Below, one piece after another: positions 17,937 to 26,795 of a stretch of 64,000 nt of DNA. A program made the translations under genes and the position numbers. Under the pieces are notes generated by a model. That model saw only the letters and a list, made by a program, of their open reading frames with translations, was not told the DNA's origin and searched no databases. Positions within the stretch are counted from its first letter, which is position 1. The number at the start of each line of letters is the position of its first letter. The stretch is from positions 1 to 64,000 of the forward strand of contig NZ_UGOD01000006.1 in assembly GCF_900461525.1 (NCBI RefSeq), written 5' to 3'. The stretch comes from Legionella busanensis (GTDB lineage Bacteria; Pseudomonadota; Gammaproteobacteria; Legionellales; Legionellaceae).

Positions 17937-19206
17937 ATTGAAGAGGGCTGTAGTTGACGTTATAGTCGAACACATCAATACCTTCTTTCTTTTTCAAAAA
18001 TTTAGTTATGAAATAAATTAAAGGAATTGTTGCAGCACACCATAATATTTTATAGCCATAAGCTAAGATCATATTAGGTAGTAATTGAGTTTTAAAATCT
18101 AATTTATCAGAAAATCCTATAATTCCACCTATTATTTGTAATACGGCTTCGCCTATCATAGTTGAACCCAAGATTCTTGCCCATAAATACTGGCCACCTA
18201 AAATAACTTTTGATTTAGAAATAAAAAAATCATTTATAATAGAGCCTAGGTATAAAGAGACAAGTAAGGCAAGAACTTGTCTCGGTTGTGTATTAAAAAC
18301 CGTAGCAAAAGCTAAATTATCTTGGTAGACAGGCCCACTAGTAGTAGGTAGGTGGATAACTAACTGTGAGTAGAAAACATAAAATAATATTGAAAACATA
18401 GAAAGAATTACCATTTGCCTCGCAGCTCGAAAACCATATACTTCAGTGGTAATATCTTGTATACAAAATGTTATAGGAAAAAAGATGATGCCTCCCCCAA
18501 AGGGTATAATTACATCAGTAAATGGTATCTGAAAAGGAAACATTCGTCTTACAATACTTATGCCTGTTAAAATTAAGGTAATATAACTTATGCATAGAAT
18601 ATGATAATATCGAAAATTAGGTGCATTTTGACAATTTATATCAATGTCCTTTTCTTCTTTATTAATCTCTAATTTATTTAAGAAATCATTACTAGCAGCA
18701 ATACCTACTCGAGCAGCTTCTTGCGATCCTAAACTATATAGTAAAGTATGATTTTGGGCTAAAGCACAAGAAGTAAGTGTATTTTTATAATTAGAATTTA
18801 AATCTTCAATAGTAAAGGTAGTTTCATTATTATCAAAAGATTGAGAGCTAATTTTTAAGGTAGGGGATTGTTTTATCACAGAGAAAGGCACTACTGTGTT
18901 TTTAATATATTCAGGAATTTGATTAAACTTAATATAATTTTCAACACTGGCAATAAAAGTAATTTTACAAACTTCAACCGGATGAATATCACTTAATATT
19001 TTCGGATTACAGGCTAGGTACCGTATAGAAAACCTTGCTTTCACTCGTTTAATTACAACCTGTATAATACCAATTACTTGATTATTGTCTTCGTAACAAT
19101 GAAGTAACCTTAATCTATACTGATTTTTTGTTACAAAAATAGCTTCATTGAAGCGATAAAGAAATATTTGAATAAATAATTTAAATTTCAAAAACAACTT
19201 GTACAC
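17911..19206 (-). CDS. VUT-family queuosine-precursor-type transporter with N-terminal extension
   Basis: The C-terminal ~230 residues match YhhQ/VUT transporters: membrane helices with ITFCIQDITTEVYGFRAAR, GSIINDFFISKSKV and AVLQIIGGIIGF. Such proteins import queuine precursors for tRNA modification. The first ~190 residues form a soluble domain that I do not recognise (contains RYLACNPKIL and LGSQEAARVGIAAS), so this is a fusion. The GTG start overlaps the stop of the upstream repressor gene (TAGTG), indicating translational coupling. The cytosolic domain could sense or act on the imported base; that is speculation. Confidence 0.7.
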   Translation of the reverse strand: MYKLFLKFKLFIQIFLYRFNEAIFVTKNQYRLRLLHCYEDNNQVIGIIQVVIKRVKARFSIRYLACNPKILSDIHPVEVCKITFIASVENYIKFNQIPEYIKNTVVPFSVIKQSPTLKISSQSFDNNETTFTIEDLNSNYKNTLTSCALAQNHTLLYSLGSQEAARVGIAASNDFLNKLEINKEEKDIDINCQNAPNFRYYHILCISYITLILTGISIVRRMFPFQIPFTDVIIPFGGGIIFFPITFCIQDITTEVYGFRAARQMVILSMFSILFYVFYSQLVIHLPTTSGPVYQDNLAFATVFNTQPRQVLALLVSLYLGSIINDFFISKSKVILGGQYLWARILGSTMIGEAVLQIIGGIIGFSDKLDFKTQLLPNMILAYGYKILWCAATIPLIYFITKFLKKKEGIDVFDYNVNYSPLQFKFSSKKS

Positions 19207-19868
19207 TAACTTTTCCTAAAATCACTTTTTGCTTGGATTACTGTTCCTATAAATATATCCTTTTCCTGAATTTGAATGGGTTTATAACCATAATTTAATG
19301 GCTTTAAAATACGGTTTTGCTCTTCTTCAATATATTGTCTTAAAACTAGTTGTTGTAAGTCAGCAAGAAAATAAATAACAAAACTGCGGTGTTTTGCTTC
19401 AATTTTGGTGTCTAAAATTACAAAAGTCCCTTCTATAAACTGCGGCCACATACTATCGCCTCTAACTTCAAATGCCATACACTGCGGATTTATAGAGGGT
19501 TCTACCTCTATTGCTTTATTCTCTTTTTTAGTAAATAAGTTGATCAAATCAAAGCATGATTCATTCTTTAATTTTTCAAAAATAGATGGGCTTTGATCCA
19601 TATTGTACACAGGTAAATATGTAGTTTCCGAGGTAGATTCTTTTAATAATTTTTCGTTCAGAAGCTGATCCACAGTTATACTAAAAAAAGCTGCGATAGC
19701 TTTCAAGGTTGAGGCTCTTGGATCATCTGTAGAACCTTTTAAAAGGCGATTTACGGTAGCTTGAGGGACATTTGCCTGTCTAGAAAGCTCCGCTTCACTA
19801 ATATTAAATTTTTTTGTAAGAAATAATAAATTATCTCTAATTTGTAAACCAATCGTTGACTCACTCAT
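19206..19868 (-). CDS. XRE/S24 (LexA/CI-like) repressor
   Basis: The product (220 aa) has an N-terminal helix-turn-helix (ISEAELSRQANVPQATVNRL) and a C-terminal S24 peptidase fold with VRGDSMWPQFIEGTFVI (nucleophile Ser139). The general-base Lys, normally in a TVKR-like strand, appears replaced: the strand reads LVLRQY, with Leu176 in that place. RecA-stimulated self-cleavage may thus be lost. The gene is first in a two-gene operon with the VUT transporter and probably controls the conjugative element's genes, as such repressors do in ICEs and phages. Confidence 0.82.
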   Translation of the reverse strand: MSESTIGLQIRDNLLFLTKKFNISEAELSRQANVPQATVNRLLKGSTDDPRASTLKAIAAFFSITVDQLLNEKLLKESTSETTYLPVYNMDQSPSIFEKLKNESCFDLINLFTKKENKAIEVEPSINPQCMAFEVRGDSMWPQFIEGTFVILDTKIEAKHRSFVIYFLADLQQLVLRQYIEEEQNRILKPLNYGYKPIQIQEKDIFIGTVIQAKSDFRKS

Positions 19869-20084
19869 ATTTGGTTGATAAAATTCATATTCGGGTTAAT
19901 TGATTATTTTAACATATAATATTACACAGAATATCACCGACGAAATATATTTGCATCTATAGATTTGGGTTCAAAATTGCAAATAAATAATGTTAGCAAG
20001 AAAACTGAAGGAGCTTCGCTAGTATAAATACTGGCTATAAATTATTCGTTTTTGATCTTTAAGAGTTTATATAAAGAATGCAAT

Positions 20085-20348
20085 ATGGAGATAAAATTGA
20101 AATCGGAAAACAATAAAAAATACCCTAAGGTCTATATCTCTTTTCAATTGCCGGAAAAAGCTAATCAGTTATTAACGGAATCTTGTAAAAGATCAAAACG
20201 TAAAAAAATTCAAGAGGCGACATTAAGGCTAGAAGACCATTTAAGTAAATATCGCTCGATATCTGAGTTAAATCAAACTGTCTTAAATTCAAATATTGAA
20301 GAAATAAAAGAAATGGAAATTCAAGATGTCTGTACTTCGAATCCATAA
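20085..20348 (+). CDS. Small RHH-like protein
   Basis: The product (87 aa from the ATG at 20085) contains KVYISFQLPEKANQLL followed by a basic KRSKRKKIQEATLRLEDHL stretch, a strand plus helices pattern like ribbon-helix-helix DNA-binding proteins. A TTG start at 20052 is possible. It overlaps the next gene by 23 nt and so is co-translated with it. It resembles in plan the protein at 15899. Confidence 0.5.
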   Translation: MEIKLKSENNKKYPKVYISFQLPEKANQLLTESCKRSKRKKIQEATLRLEDHLSKYRSISELNQTVLNSNIEEIKEMEIQDVCTSNP

Positions 20349-21354
20349 AAAAAATCAAAACTTTATCATCCTTGATAAAACTTGTTTACAAGATATTAAA
20401 CTGTCTTGGGGCGCTAAAGGACTTCATGCCTATTTAATGTCTTTACCCGATGATTGGTGTGTGAGGGTTGCTGACTTACAAACACGTTCGACTAACGGCC
20501 GAGATTCTGTTCGAAGTCTTTTAAGCGAGTTAGAGCAAGCTGGATATATTTCAAAATCAACTTGTAGAAATAACACAAGCGGCAAATTTGCAGGTGTAGA
20601 ATATATTGTTTATGAGATTCCTGAGCCAACAAAGAAAGAAAAAAAACCAGAGCCTGAAAACACGTTTTCGGTAGCACCAGAGCCTAAAAATCCGGCGACT
20701 GGAAAACCGACTACGGTTAATCCAACGCTAATAAATAATAAAAATAATAATAATTTATTAACTAAGAAAGCAGCAGCAAGCAGTAGAGTTTTACCAGATA
20801 CTTTTTCAAATCAGGAAAACGCCGCCGCTGCTCTTTCTGATAAAAATAAACTAAAAGATGAAAAAGTATCTGAGCCAACAGCGGACCAATCCATTCGTTT
20901 TTTATCAGCAGAAGATTCAGTGGTAGGTAGCACGCTAACGCTTAACCAAAAGAGACAAGTTCAAGCACTTGCTCAAAAGCTAGATAGTTCCAATGCACAA
21001 CTACTTGTTCAAGAAATTGAGTATTGCTTATTAAGCGCAAAGCACTTTATTGCCTGTGGGCAAGATTTTGGGCGAAAACTTAATGCGATACGCATAGTTA
21101 TCTCTCGTGGCGAGTGGCAAACGCCACCGGGTTTAATTTTTAAAGCACAAGAGAAAATAAGTGCTGTTTTTAAAAATAAAGAGCAAGAACTTCAAGACAT
21201 TCGTTCAGAAGTCATTCACTTTAAACGGCTGTTAAACGATGAGAAATTACATCGGCATGCGCGAGAGCAATTCGAAGCGATTTTAACGAAAGCCCAATTA
21301 AAAATTAGTACGCTTGAAAAGGAGATAGCTAATTTAACAGTTTATGCAAGTTAA
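20326..21354 (+). CDS. Winged-helix replication-initiator-like protein
   Basis: The product (342 aa) starts with a DnaD/RepA-type winged helix: LSWGAKGLHAYLMSLPDDW, then TNGRDSVRSLLSELEQAGYI (residues 28-80). This helix set is common in helix-turn-helix 'replication' proteins of integrative elements. A low-complexity Lys/Pro/Asn linker (105-200), a conserved block ending GEWQTPPGL, and a C-terminal coiled coil follow. The architecture matches the protein encoded at 11882-13270. It heads the operon before the transfer genes. Confidence 0.6.
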   Translation: MSVLRIHKKNQNFIILDKTCLQDIKLSWGAKGLHAYLMSLPDDWCVRVADLQTRSTNGRDSVRSLLSELEQAGYISKSTCRNNTSGKFAGVEYIVYEIPEPTKKEKKPEPENTFSVAPEPKNPATGKPTTVNPTLINNKNNNNLLTKKAAASSRVLPDTFSNQENAAAALSDKNKLKDEKVSEPTADQSIRFLSAEDSVVGSTLTLNQKRQVQALAQKLDSSNAQLLVQEIEYCLLSAKHFIACGQDFGRKLNAIRIVISRGEWQTPPGLIFKAQEKISAVFKNKEQELQDIRSEVIHFKRLLNDEKLHRHAREQFEAILTKAQLKISTLEKEIANLTVYAS

Positions 21355-21416
21355 GACAAAACCCAAGGAAGTTAGAACACGAAAGATTTTTTATAAAGCT
21401 AACAAGGAAATAGGCA

Positions 21417-22163
21417 ATGATGAAAGCAAATCACACGAAGGTAAAAAAAGTAGTTCTTATTAGCACCTTCGCTGTATTAACAGGATGCGCTGCGACTCAA
21501 ACGGCACTTGAGCATGGCGCTTTGCAAGTAAGTACGAAGCAAAGTAAAACCATTTTCTTAGATCCAGTCTCAAATTTCCAAAAGACAATTTATGTTTCAG
21601 TCAAAAACACCTCTGATGAGGACATTGATATTGGGCCGCAACTTAAATCAACGCTCGTAAGTCACGGCTATAAAGTGGTGAAAGAGCCAGGGGATGCGCA
21701 TTATCTCTTACAAGCCAATGTTCTTAAGGTTGGCAAAATGAGTATCGCAGCAAGCCAATCAGCACTAGGAGCGGGTTATGGTTCAGCTATTACAGGCGCG
21801 GTAGTCGGAACTGCTGCTGGAAGTTTCACAAACTCAAGTGCCGGAATGATTACCGGAGGTCTTACAGGCGGTGTCCTTGGTTTGGCTGCGGATTCTTTAG
21901 TAAAAGATGTTAATTACACCATGATCACTGATATTCAAATAAGCGAGCGGGTGGGGCGAGGCGTAAAAGTTAATGAGCAATTTAAGTCTCATTTGAAAAA
22001 TGGCACAAGCACAATGACCTCGCAAATCTCATCTAGAGACAGCCAATATCAGCGCTACCGAACAAGAGTGGTGTCTAATGCGGATAAAGTCAATTTAAAG
22101 TTTGCTCAGGCAAGACCTTTACTTGAGCAGGGATTGGTTAAAGTCATTTCAGGAATATTTTAG
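21417..22163 (+). CDS. traT: TraT-family surface-exclusion lipoprotein
   Basis: The product (248 aa) has a lipoprotein signal (lipobox LTGCAA, Cys at ~24) and TraT features: the segment TIYVSVKNTSDEDIDI, a long Gly/Ala-rich stretch (SALGAGYGSAITGAVVGTAA) that spans or inserts into the outer membrane, and a conserved RDSQYQRYRTRVVSNADKVN near the end. TraT blocks redundant mating and gives complement resistance. It lies at the head of the transfer operon. Confidence 0.85.
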   Translation: MMKANHTKVKKVVLISTFAVLTGCAATQTALEHGALQVSTKQSKTIFLDPVSNFQKTIYVSVKNTSDEDIDIGPQLKSTLVSHGYKVVKEPGDAHYLLQANVLKVGKMSIAASQSALGAGYGSAITGAVVGTAAGSFTNSSAGMITGGLTGGVLGLAADSLVKDVNYTMITDIQISERVGRGVKVNEQFKSHLKNGTSTMTSQISSRDSQYQRYRTRVVSNADKVNLKFAQARPLLEQGLVKVISGIF

Positions 22164-22281
22164 TGGTGAGCAAGATGATTAAAAAGAAAGTCTATCAGTA
22201 AGCCATTAATTAGTCGGTAAAAATAAATTCAATAGGAGTAACGAAGGGGCTTTTATTAAGTCCCTCAGAGGAGGCTTGTCT

Positions 22282-22740
22282 GTGAAAAAGGTACATGATT
22301 TCAAAAAACGCCTGTTTATAGGTTTGATGGTGGCTTATTTAGGTGAATTATCTGCTCAAGATGTAACACCAATTGGGCGTTATACCACAGTTAATAATAA
22401 ACCACTTGCAGCCCAAGTTAATCCACTGCTCGCCATCCAACAAGTGCATTTTAATACTGAAATTCATACTGTGGGAGAGGCGCTTCATCAATGGCTTTCA
22501 TTATCTGGTTACGATTTAGCACCTGAACAAGAGCAATCTTTAGCACTTAAGGCAGTCCTTCAGAAACCCTTACCGCAAATAGACCGTGATTTAGGACCGC
22601 TTACTATTCAAGAAGGCCTTGAGGTTTTAGTGGGCAAAGGTATTTTCAAAGTGGTTGTTGATCCGCTTAATCGCTCAGTGGGTTTTACCTTATCGCCTAA
22701 ATATGCTCAGTTTCAAAAAAAATCAGGGGCTCATGCATGA
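22282..22740 (+). CDS. PilL-like conjugative-region protein (TIGR03748 type)
   Basis: The product (152 aa from the GTG at 22282) has a signal-like N-terminus and the short PilL/secretin-N-like domain seen in this family: IGRYTTV, VGEALHQWLSLSGYDL and QKPLPQIDRDLGPLTIQEGL. AGGAGG lies seven bases before the GTG, making it a better start than the TTG six bases earlier. PilL proteins belong to the type IV pilus or secretin part of these elements; other pil genes are absent here. Its ATGA stop overlaps the next start. Confidence 0.7.
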   Translation: MKKVHDFKKRLFIGLMVAYLGELSAQDVTPIGRYTTVNNKPLAAQVNPLLAIQQVHFNTEIHTVGEALHQWLSLSGYDLAPEQEQSLALKAVLQKPLPQIDRDLGPLTIQEGLEVLVGKGIFKVVVDPLNRSVGFTLSPKYAQFQKKSGAHA

Positions 22741-23384
22741 AAAACACGCATTTTTTACCTAAATTGCTGATGACTTTAAAGCAGCCCTTCACTTGGGTTT
22801 TAGGGGTTGGCGTGGTTGCTGGGGCCACGAGCGGATTAATTGTGTTGCAAAGCTTTCCTGAAAAAAATGCGATGGTAACGGTAAGCGATGCAGTCGCTAG
22901 TCGCTTAAATGAGCTGCAAAACCATTTGACTTCTTTAGAAACTGCAGTCCAAAAGCCATTCCCGCAACTGGATTTGTCTGTTTTAGAGCAAAAGATTAAA
23001 GAATTAAGTAGGGAGGTTAAAGATATTAGGCAATTTAATCCTGATGCATTAAGCCAACACCTTGAAGTGCGCTTAAGCCAAACGGAGAGCAGTTTATCAA
23101 ACCAACTAAATACGCTTAATCAGGCAGTCAACACCCTAAAAACTGCCAATCAATCGGTGAAATACTTACCTGCTCAGGTGCTTCCTTTTGTGGTAACCAG
23201 TATTGATAGTATTCAAGCAACGGCGGTTGCCACTATCGCGTATGACTACAAAACCGTGCCTGTTGAAAAGGGCGACTCTTTGGCTGGGTGGAAAATTGTA
23301 AAGGTGGATTTTAAACATCAACAAATTGAATTTGAAAATAAGAATAAAAAGCGCGTGCTCCTTAAGCAAGACCATATTGGGTAG
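22737..23384 (+). CDS. Membrane-anchored coiled-coil protein of the transfer region
   Basis: The product (215 aa) has one membrane helix (TWVLGVGVVAGATSGLIVL, residues 19-37), a long periplasmic coiled coil (50-140) and a C-terminal PilP-like beta domain with VPVEKGDSLAGWKIVKVD. The last strand pattern (QIEFENKNKKRVLL) resembles PilP/GspC homology regions that dock on secretins. Overlapping start and stop codons tie it to the PilL-like gene. The assignment to a pilus-type scaffold is inference. Confidence 0.5.
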   Translation: MKNTHFLPKLLMTLKQPFTWVLGVGVVAGATSGLIVLQSFPEKNAMVTVSDAVASRLNELQNHLTSLETAVQKPFPQLDLSVLEQKIKELSREVKDIRQFNPDALSQHLEVRLSQTESSLSNQLNTLNQAVNTLKTANQSVKYLPAQVLPFVVTSIDSIQATAVATIAYDYKTVPVEKGDSLAGWKIVKVDFKHQQIEFENKNKKRVLLKQDHIG

Positions 23385-23395
23385 GAGAAGATAGC

Positions 23396-24238
23396 ATGAA
23401 ACCAGTCTTTTTCATCGCCGCTTTAATAAGTATGTTTGCCTCGTGTGCTTTTGCTTTAGAGATTCCTAAATTTGCTGAGCACCTACCTACGTCTTCAGCT
23501 ATTGGAGATAAAGACTTAGCCAAGCGCGGCCTTTCAATTTACCAGGATGATGTGACGTCAGACCAAGATTTAGAAACGATGACATTAAATGAGAAAGCGC
23601 TACATGAAGCGCATGTTTGGGGACTTACAGCGCTTGAAGAAAAACGCTACTTAGCTTTAATGCAGAATCGAAGTGGGGTGTTTTATGAAGGGCTTCACTT
23701 AACGCCTGTTGATATTTTGGGACTTAATGCCCGCAATGAACAGGAAAGAGCACATTTTGCAGCACTAAGTGCCCAAATTGAAGCCCAAAAGGTGGCACAG
23801 AATTTAGCTTGGAACAGTGCGTTTTATAAAGCCTATAACCACCTATTTAAACACGAGTCTGTGGTATCAGGAGATTTTGACCCCACCGTTTATTCACCTA
23901 TGGCGCATAAGCCCGTGTCCTTAACGACAGGCGATACGCTCTTTTTATTTTTAAGGCCAGAGGATGCAAGCAGAAGCATTATCATGACCTTAAGTGAGGC
24001 AGTGGTGCAAAATCCTGGCACCAAACTTCATTTATTGGTTTTAGACGCAGACAATCGCGCCATTCAGAATGTAGCGCATCGCGCAGGCCTCTCTTATGAC
24101 GCTGTTAAGTACGGCTTAATTACCCTAAATCATGGTGAGCTTCAATATGACAGTTTAACACTTGCAAACAAACAAACGCCTCTATTAATTCTTGCGCGCC
24201 AGGGTGTTTCTAGCGTTGTTGATTTGGGGAGGATTTAA
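23396..24238 (+). CDS. ICE protein, PFL_4693 family (TIGR03759)
   Basis: The product (280 aa) has a Sec signal peptide (MKPVFFIAALISMFASCAFA). The conserved block WGLTALEEKRYLALMQNRSG, then DILGLNARNEQERAHFA is the hallmark of this conjugation-associated family, followed by a thioredoxin-like C-terminal half. It is a periplasmic component of MPF-G type IV secretion with unknown biochemical role. In related elements a lytic transglycosylase gene usually follows; here it is missing. Confidence 0.75.
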   Translation: MKPVFFIAALISMFASCAFALEIPKFAEHLPTSSAIGDKDLAKRGLSIYQDDVTSDQDLETMTLNEKALHEAHVWGLTALEEKRYLALMQNRSGVFYEGLHLTPVDILGLNARNEQERAHFAALSAQIEAQKVAQNLAWNSAFYKAYNHLFKHESVVSGDFDPTVYSPMAHKPVSLTTGDTLFLFLRPEDASRSIIMTLSEAVVQNPGTKLHLLVLDADNRAIQNVAHRAGLSYDAVKYGLITLNHGELQYDSLTLANKQTPLLILARQGVSSVVDLGRI

Positions 24239-24239
24239 C

Positions 24240-24713
24240 ATGCGTGTGTTAGCAGTAGTTTCAGGCTCGTTATTAATTGGTAGTGCATATGGACTAAACG
24301 TGCTGGAAATTCAGGGACCTGTTAAAGATATAAAACCCTATCTTGCACCCACTTTAGAACAAACAGAAGTAGGCAATGCCTCTAATCAACCTAGCGCTTT
24401 TGGTGCGCCTATGATAAGCAAAGCCTCCCCGGGCGCAATAACTGCTAAAACCCTGCCTCACTGTATTTCGATTTCAATGCTTGTGATTGGCAACGATACC
24501 CTCTCAAAACAATGGTTAAGCACGCATCAAGACTTTCTAAAGCAGTTTCATGGATTAGGTTTGGTGGCTAATGTAGACACGCAAGCCGAATTAGTAGCCC
24601 TTGAGCTACTTGCAGGTATTCCTTTAATGGCTGCTAATGTCGATGTCTTAATGGGGCTGATTCATCAGGCTCATTACCCGTTAGTCATTGAGAGAGGGCG
24701 CGTGTGGCAATGA
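24240..24713 (+). CDS. ICE protein, PFL_4695 family (TIGR03765)
   Basis: The product (157 aa) starts at the ATG at 24240 (GGGGAGG upstream) with signal peptide MRVLAVVSGSLLIGSAYG. The body (LPHCISISMLVIGNDTLSKQ, then LIHQAHYPLVIERGRV) is typical of this periplasmic family, always found within the transfer cluster between the 4693- and 4697-family genes. Role unknown. Confidence 0.72.
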   Translation: MRVLAVVSGSLLIGSAYGLNVLEIQGPVKDIKPYLAPTLEQTEVGNASNQPSAFGAPMISKASPGAITAKTLPHCISISMLVIGNDTLSKQWLSTHQDFLKQFHGLGLVANVDTQAELVALELLAGIPLMAANVDVLMGLIHQAHYPLVIERGRVWQ

Positions 24714-25444
24714 CATCGCAAACCATACAAAAGCGCTCACCGAATATTATTGTTCGCAGTCTCATAACCTTTGCTGTAGCAGGAGTCATTGGGTTTCTTG
24801 TGCTTTTTATAGGGACACTCTTTTGGTGGTGTACCTTAGGGTTTAAGGAAGCCTTAGTGCGTGTTGAGCGCTTAAGTTATCAGGAAACGACATGGGTGAG
24901 GGCACTAAGCCCCGTCACGGTGAGGCGAGTGTTTTGGTGGTCTGATTCAATTGAACAAGCGTGGAAGCCCTTCATTAGTCGGACTCAGAAAACTGCCCAT
25001 CAACTCCAAGAGGCGCTAGATTTACCCCTTCAAGCCTTAGAAGAGGCGCTTTTAGAAACTAATTTTCCTGCTATTGCTGGCATGGGGCCAACGCTTATGA
25101 CCTTTTTCGCGCATACCTATCGCCTTGGGGGCGCTTGTTTGCAGGTGTTATGGCTCAAAATACTGCTTTGTTTGAGTGCACTGCCTTTATTTATCTTAAT
25201 GAGCCTTGCAGGACTAATTGATGGCTTAAATCAGCGTGCTATTCGGACTGCCTCCTTAGGGCGAGAATCAACTTATGTGTTTCACAAATCGTTGCCACTG
25301 GCCCGTAAAACACTGTTTTGGGTGTTAGTGGTGTGGCTTTCTTTGCCTTTTGATTTTAATCCAACCGGTTTATTTGTGGGATTGAGTGTATTGCTCGCAC
25401 TAGTCATGAGTACCTCGGCTAGTCGATTTAAAAAGTATTTATAG
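24710..25444 (+). CDS. ICE membrane protein, PFL_4697 family (TIGR03747, DUF4400)
   Basis: The product (244-246 aa) has four or more membrane helices (22-46, 142-168, 200-222 and near the C-terminus) and the aromatic-rich loop typical of DUF4400. The ATG at 24710 overlaps the previous stop (ATGA); a GTG six bases earlier could also serve. It is an inner-membrane part of the mating-pair machinery. Confidence 0.72.
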   Translation: MTSQTIQKRSPNIIVRSLITFAVAGVIGFLVLFIGTLFWWCTLGFKEALVRVERLSYQETTWVRALSPVTVRRVFWWSDSIEQAWKPFISRTQKTAHQLQEALDLPLQALEEALLETNFPAIAGMGPTLMTFFAHTYRLGGACLQVLWLKILLCLSALPLFILMSLAGLIDGLNQRAIRTASLGRESTYVFHKSLPLARKTLFWVLVVWLSLPFDFNPTGLFVGLSVLLALVMSTSASRFKKYL

Positions 25445-25452
25445 GAGAAACA

Positions 25453-25791
25453 ATGAAGCGTTTAAAAAGGCTTGGTTTGGTAGTGGGGTTAATGCTGTTA
25501 GCTAATGGAACCTTTGCTCAAAATGACGTCCTTAATGAAACGTTAGTTCGCCTCATTAACCAAATCAATGCCATGATGCCGCTGCTTGATGAGGCCAAAG
25601 CCGAGCAAGAGCCTCATGCCCGAATTACGCTACATATTGAACGCTTTACCGATAGAGAGGGTAGAACGCATGCAGGTGTTAGAGAGGATTTATTAGCGAT
25701 TCGAAACAGCCTCATTGAATTTATCAATGAACCCGCTATTGCCCCTAAAACCATTAAGCCGCTTGCGCTTGATTATATAGGGAGAGGTTAA
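25453..25791 (+). CDS. RAQPRD-family ICE protein (TIGR01690)
   Basis: The product (112 aa) has a signal peptide (cleavage near NGTFA-Q) and the family motif region EPHARITLHIERFTDREGRT followed by GVREDLLAIRNSL. It is a small periplasmic protein conserved next to the pilin-like genes of these systems. GGAGAA precedes the ATG; the next gene overlaps by one base. Confidence 0.8.
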   Translation: MKRLKRLGLVVGLMLLANGTFAQNDVLNETLVRLINQINAMMPLLDEAKAEQEPHARITLHIERFTDREGRTHAGVREDLLAIRNSLIEFINEPAIAPKTIKPLALDYIGRG

Positions 25792-26036
25792 TGACTGAAG
25801 TTAATGCACTTTTTACTCAAGCGTTTACCCAGGTATCTACGTATTCACCTATGGTGTATGCCAATTTACTGCGTTTTGTTGGGGTGGTGCTTGTACTTAT
25901 TGCCTGTGCATTTGCGGTTAGCCATTTTTTAAATGCAGACGCTAAACGTGAGGATGAATTTATGTTTAATCTCGCAACAAGGATTATGAAAGTTATCTTC
26001 GGGGTGACATTGATTGTTTTGCTATTTAAACCATAG
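25791..26036 (+). CDS. ICE membrane protein, PFL_4701 family (TIGR03758)
   Basis: The product (81 aa) has two membrane helices (residues 26-45 and 60-80) and no signal peptide. The small size and position between the RAQPRD gene and the 4702-family gene fit this family, thought to be a pilin-like or channel subunit. Confidence 0.72.
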   Translation: MTEVNALFTQAFTQVSTYSPMVYANLLRFVGVVLVLIACAFAVSHFLNADAKREDEFMFNLATRIMKVIFGVTLIVLLFKP

Positions 26037-26046
26037 GGAGAAGAAA

Positions 26047-26421
26047 ATGAAAAAAATAGGTGCAAAATCAATTGCTGGCGGGATTATAACTGTAGCTTCT
26101 AGTTTACTGACAGCCTCCGTACAGGCAGCCGATTGGTTTCCTACGGCCTTGGTCGGCAAAAATACGACCAATAAAGAAGCGATGGTTGTGTTTTCTGATT
26201 TGCTCGTGAAGGGCTTTAAAATTTTGTTATTTGTCGTTTGTATTGTGAGCTTTTATCAGTTTGTGATGACCGTGTCGCATGGTATTGAAGCGGCTAAGAA
26301 AAGTGAAGGCGGCTTAATGGCGGTGTTTAGTTCGTATGCTGTCATGTCCTTTATTTACCTCTCCATTAGTATCGTTTGTGCCTATTTTGGCTTTACGGCT
26401 GTGACTAATTTTAATCTTTAA
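26047..26421 (+). CDS. ICE membrane protein, PFL_4702 family (TIGR03745)
   Basis: The product (124 aa) starts at the ATG at 26047 after GGGAGAAG. It has a cleavable signal ending VQAADWFP and two hydrophobic helices (60-82, 100-120), the layout of TrbC/VirB2-like pilin subunits. It is probably the conjugative pilin or its analogue. Confidence 0.72.
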   Translation: MKKIGAKSIAGGIITVASSLLTASVQAADWFPTALVGKNTTNKEAMVVFSDLLVKGFKILLFVVCIVSFYQFVMTVSHGIEAAKKSEGGLMAVFSSYAVMSFIYLSISIVCAYFGFTAVTNFNL

Positions 26422-26432
26422 AGGAGAAGCAG

Positions 26433-26795
26433 ATGAATGGACCATCCAGTCGCACGCTCACGCATGAGTTTATTGCCTATCAGGGATTGACTTTAAGAGA
26501 GCTCTTAGTCACGGGCTTGCTGGGCATGGGCGTTACCTGCTTTTTCACGACCATCATTGGGGGGTTACTCGGATGGACGGGCACGGCTGGTGCTTTGGGT
26601 TTGGTGCTTGGCTTTTTCTTAAGTGTGCGTGTTTTTCCTTACAGACTTGCACGCCACAAACAAGGCAAACCCACAGGGTTTTTAAGAAAAAAACTAGTTA
26701 TTCAGGTATCGCGCGTAGGCCTCATTAAGTCGCCTTACCTCTGCCATCAAGGATTTTGGCGTAAAGCGCGATTACTTGGAGGACGCGATGTTTGA
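26433..26795 (+). CDS. Conjugative transfer protein TIGR03750 family
   Basis: The product (120 aa) has two close membrane helices (residues 25-65) and a short basic cytosolic tail, resembling TraL/VirB3-like proteins that work with the TraC/VirB4 ATPase. The end overlaps the next gene. Confidence 0.7.
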   Translation: MNGPSSRTLTHEFIAYQGLTLRELLVTGLLGMGVTCFFTTIIGGLLGWTGTAGALGLVLGFFLSVRVFPYRLARHKQGKPTGFLRKKLVIQVSRVGLIKSPYLCHQGFWRKARLLGGRDV

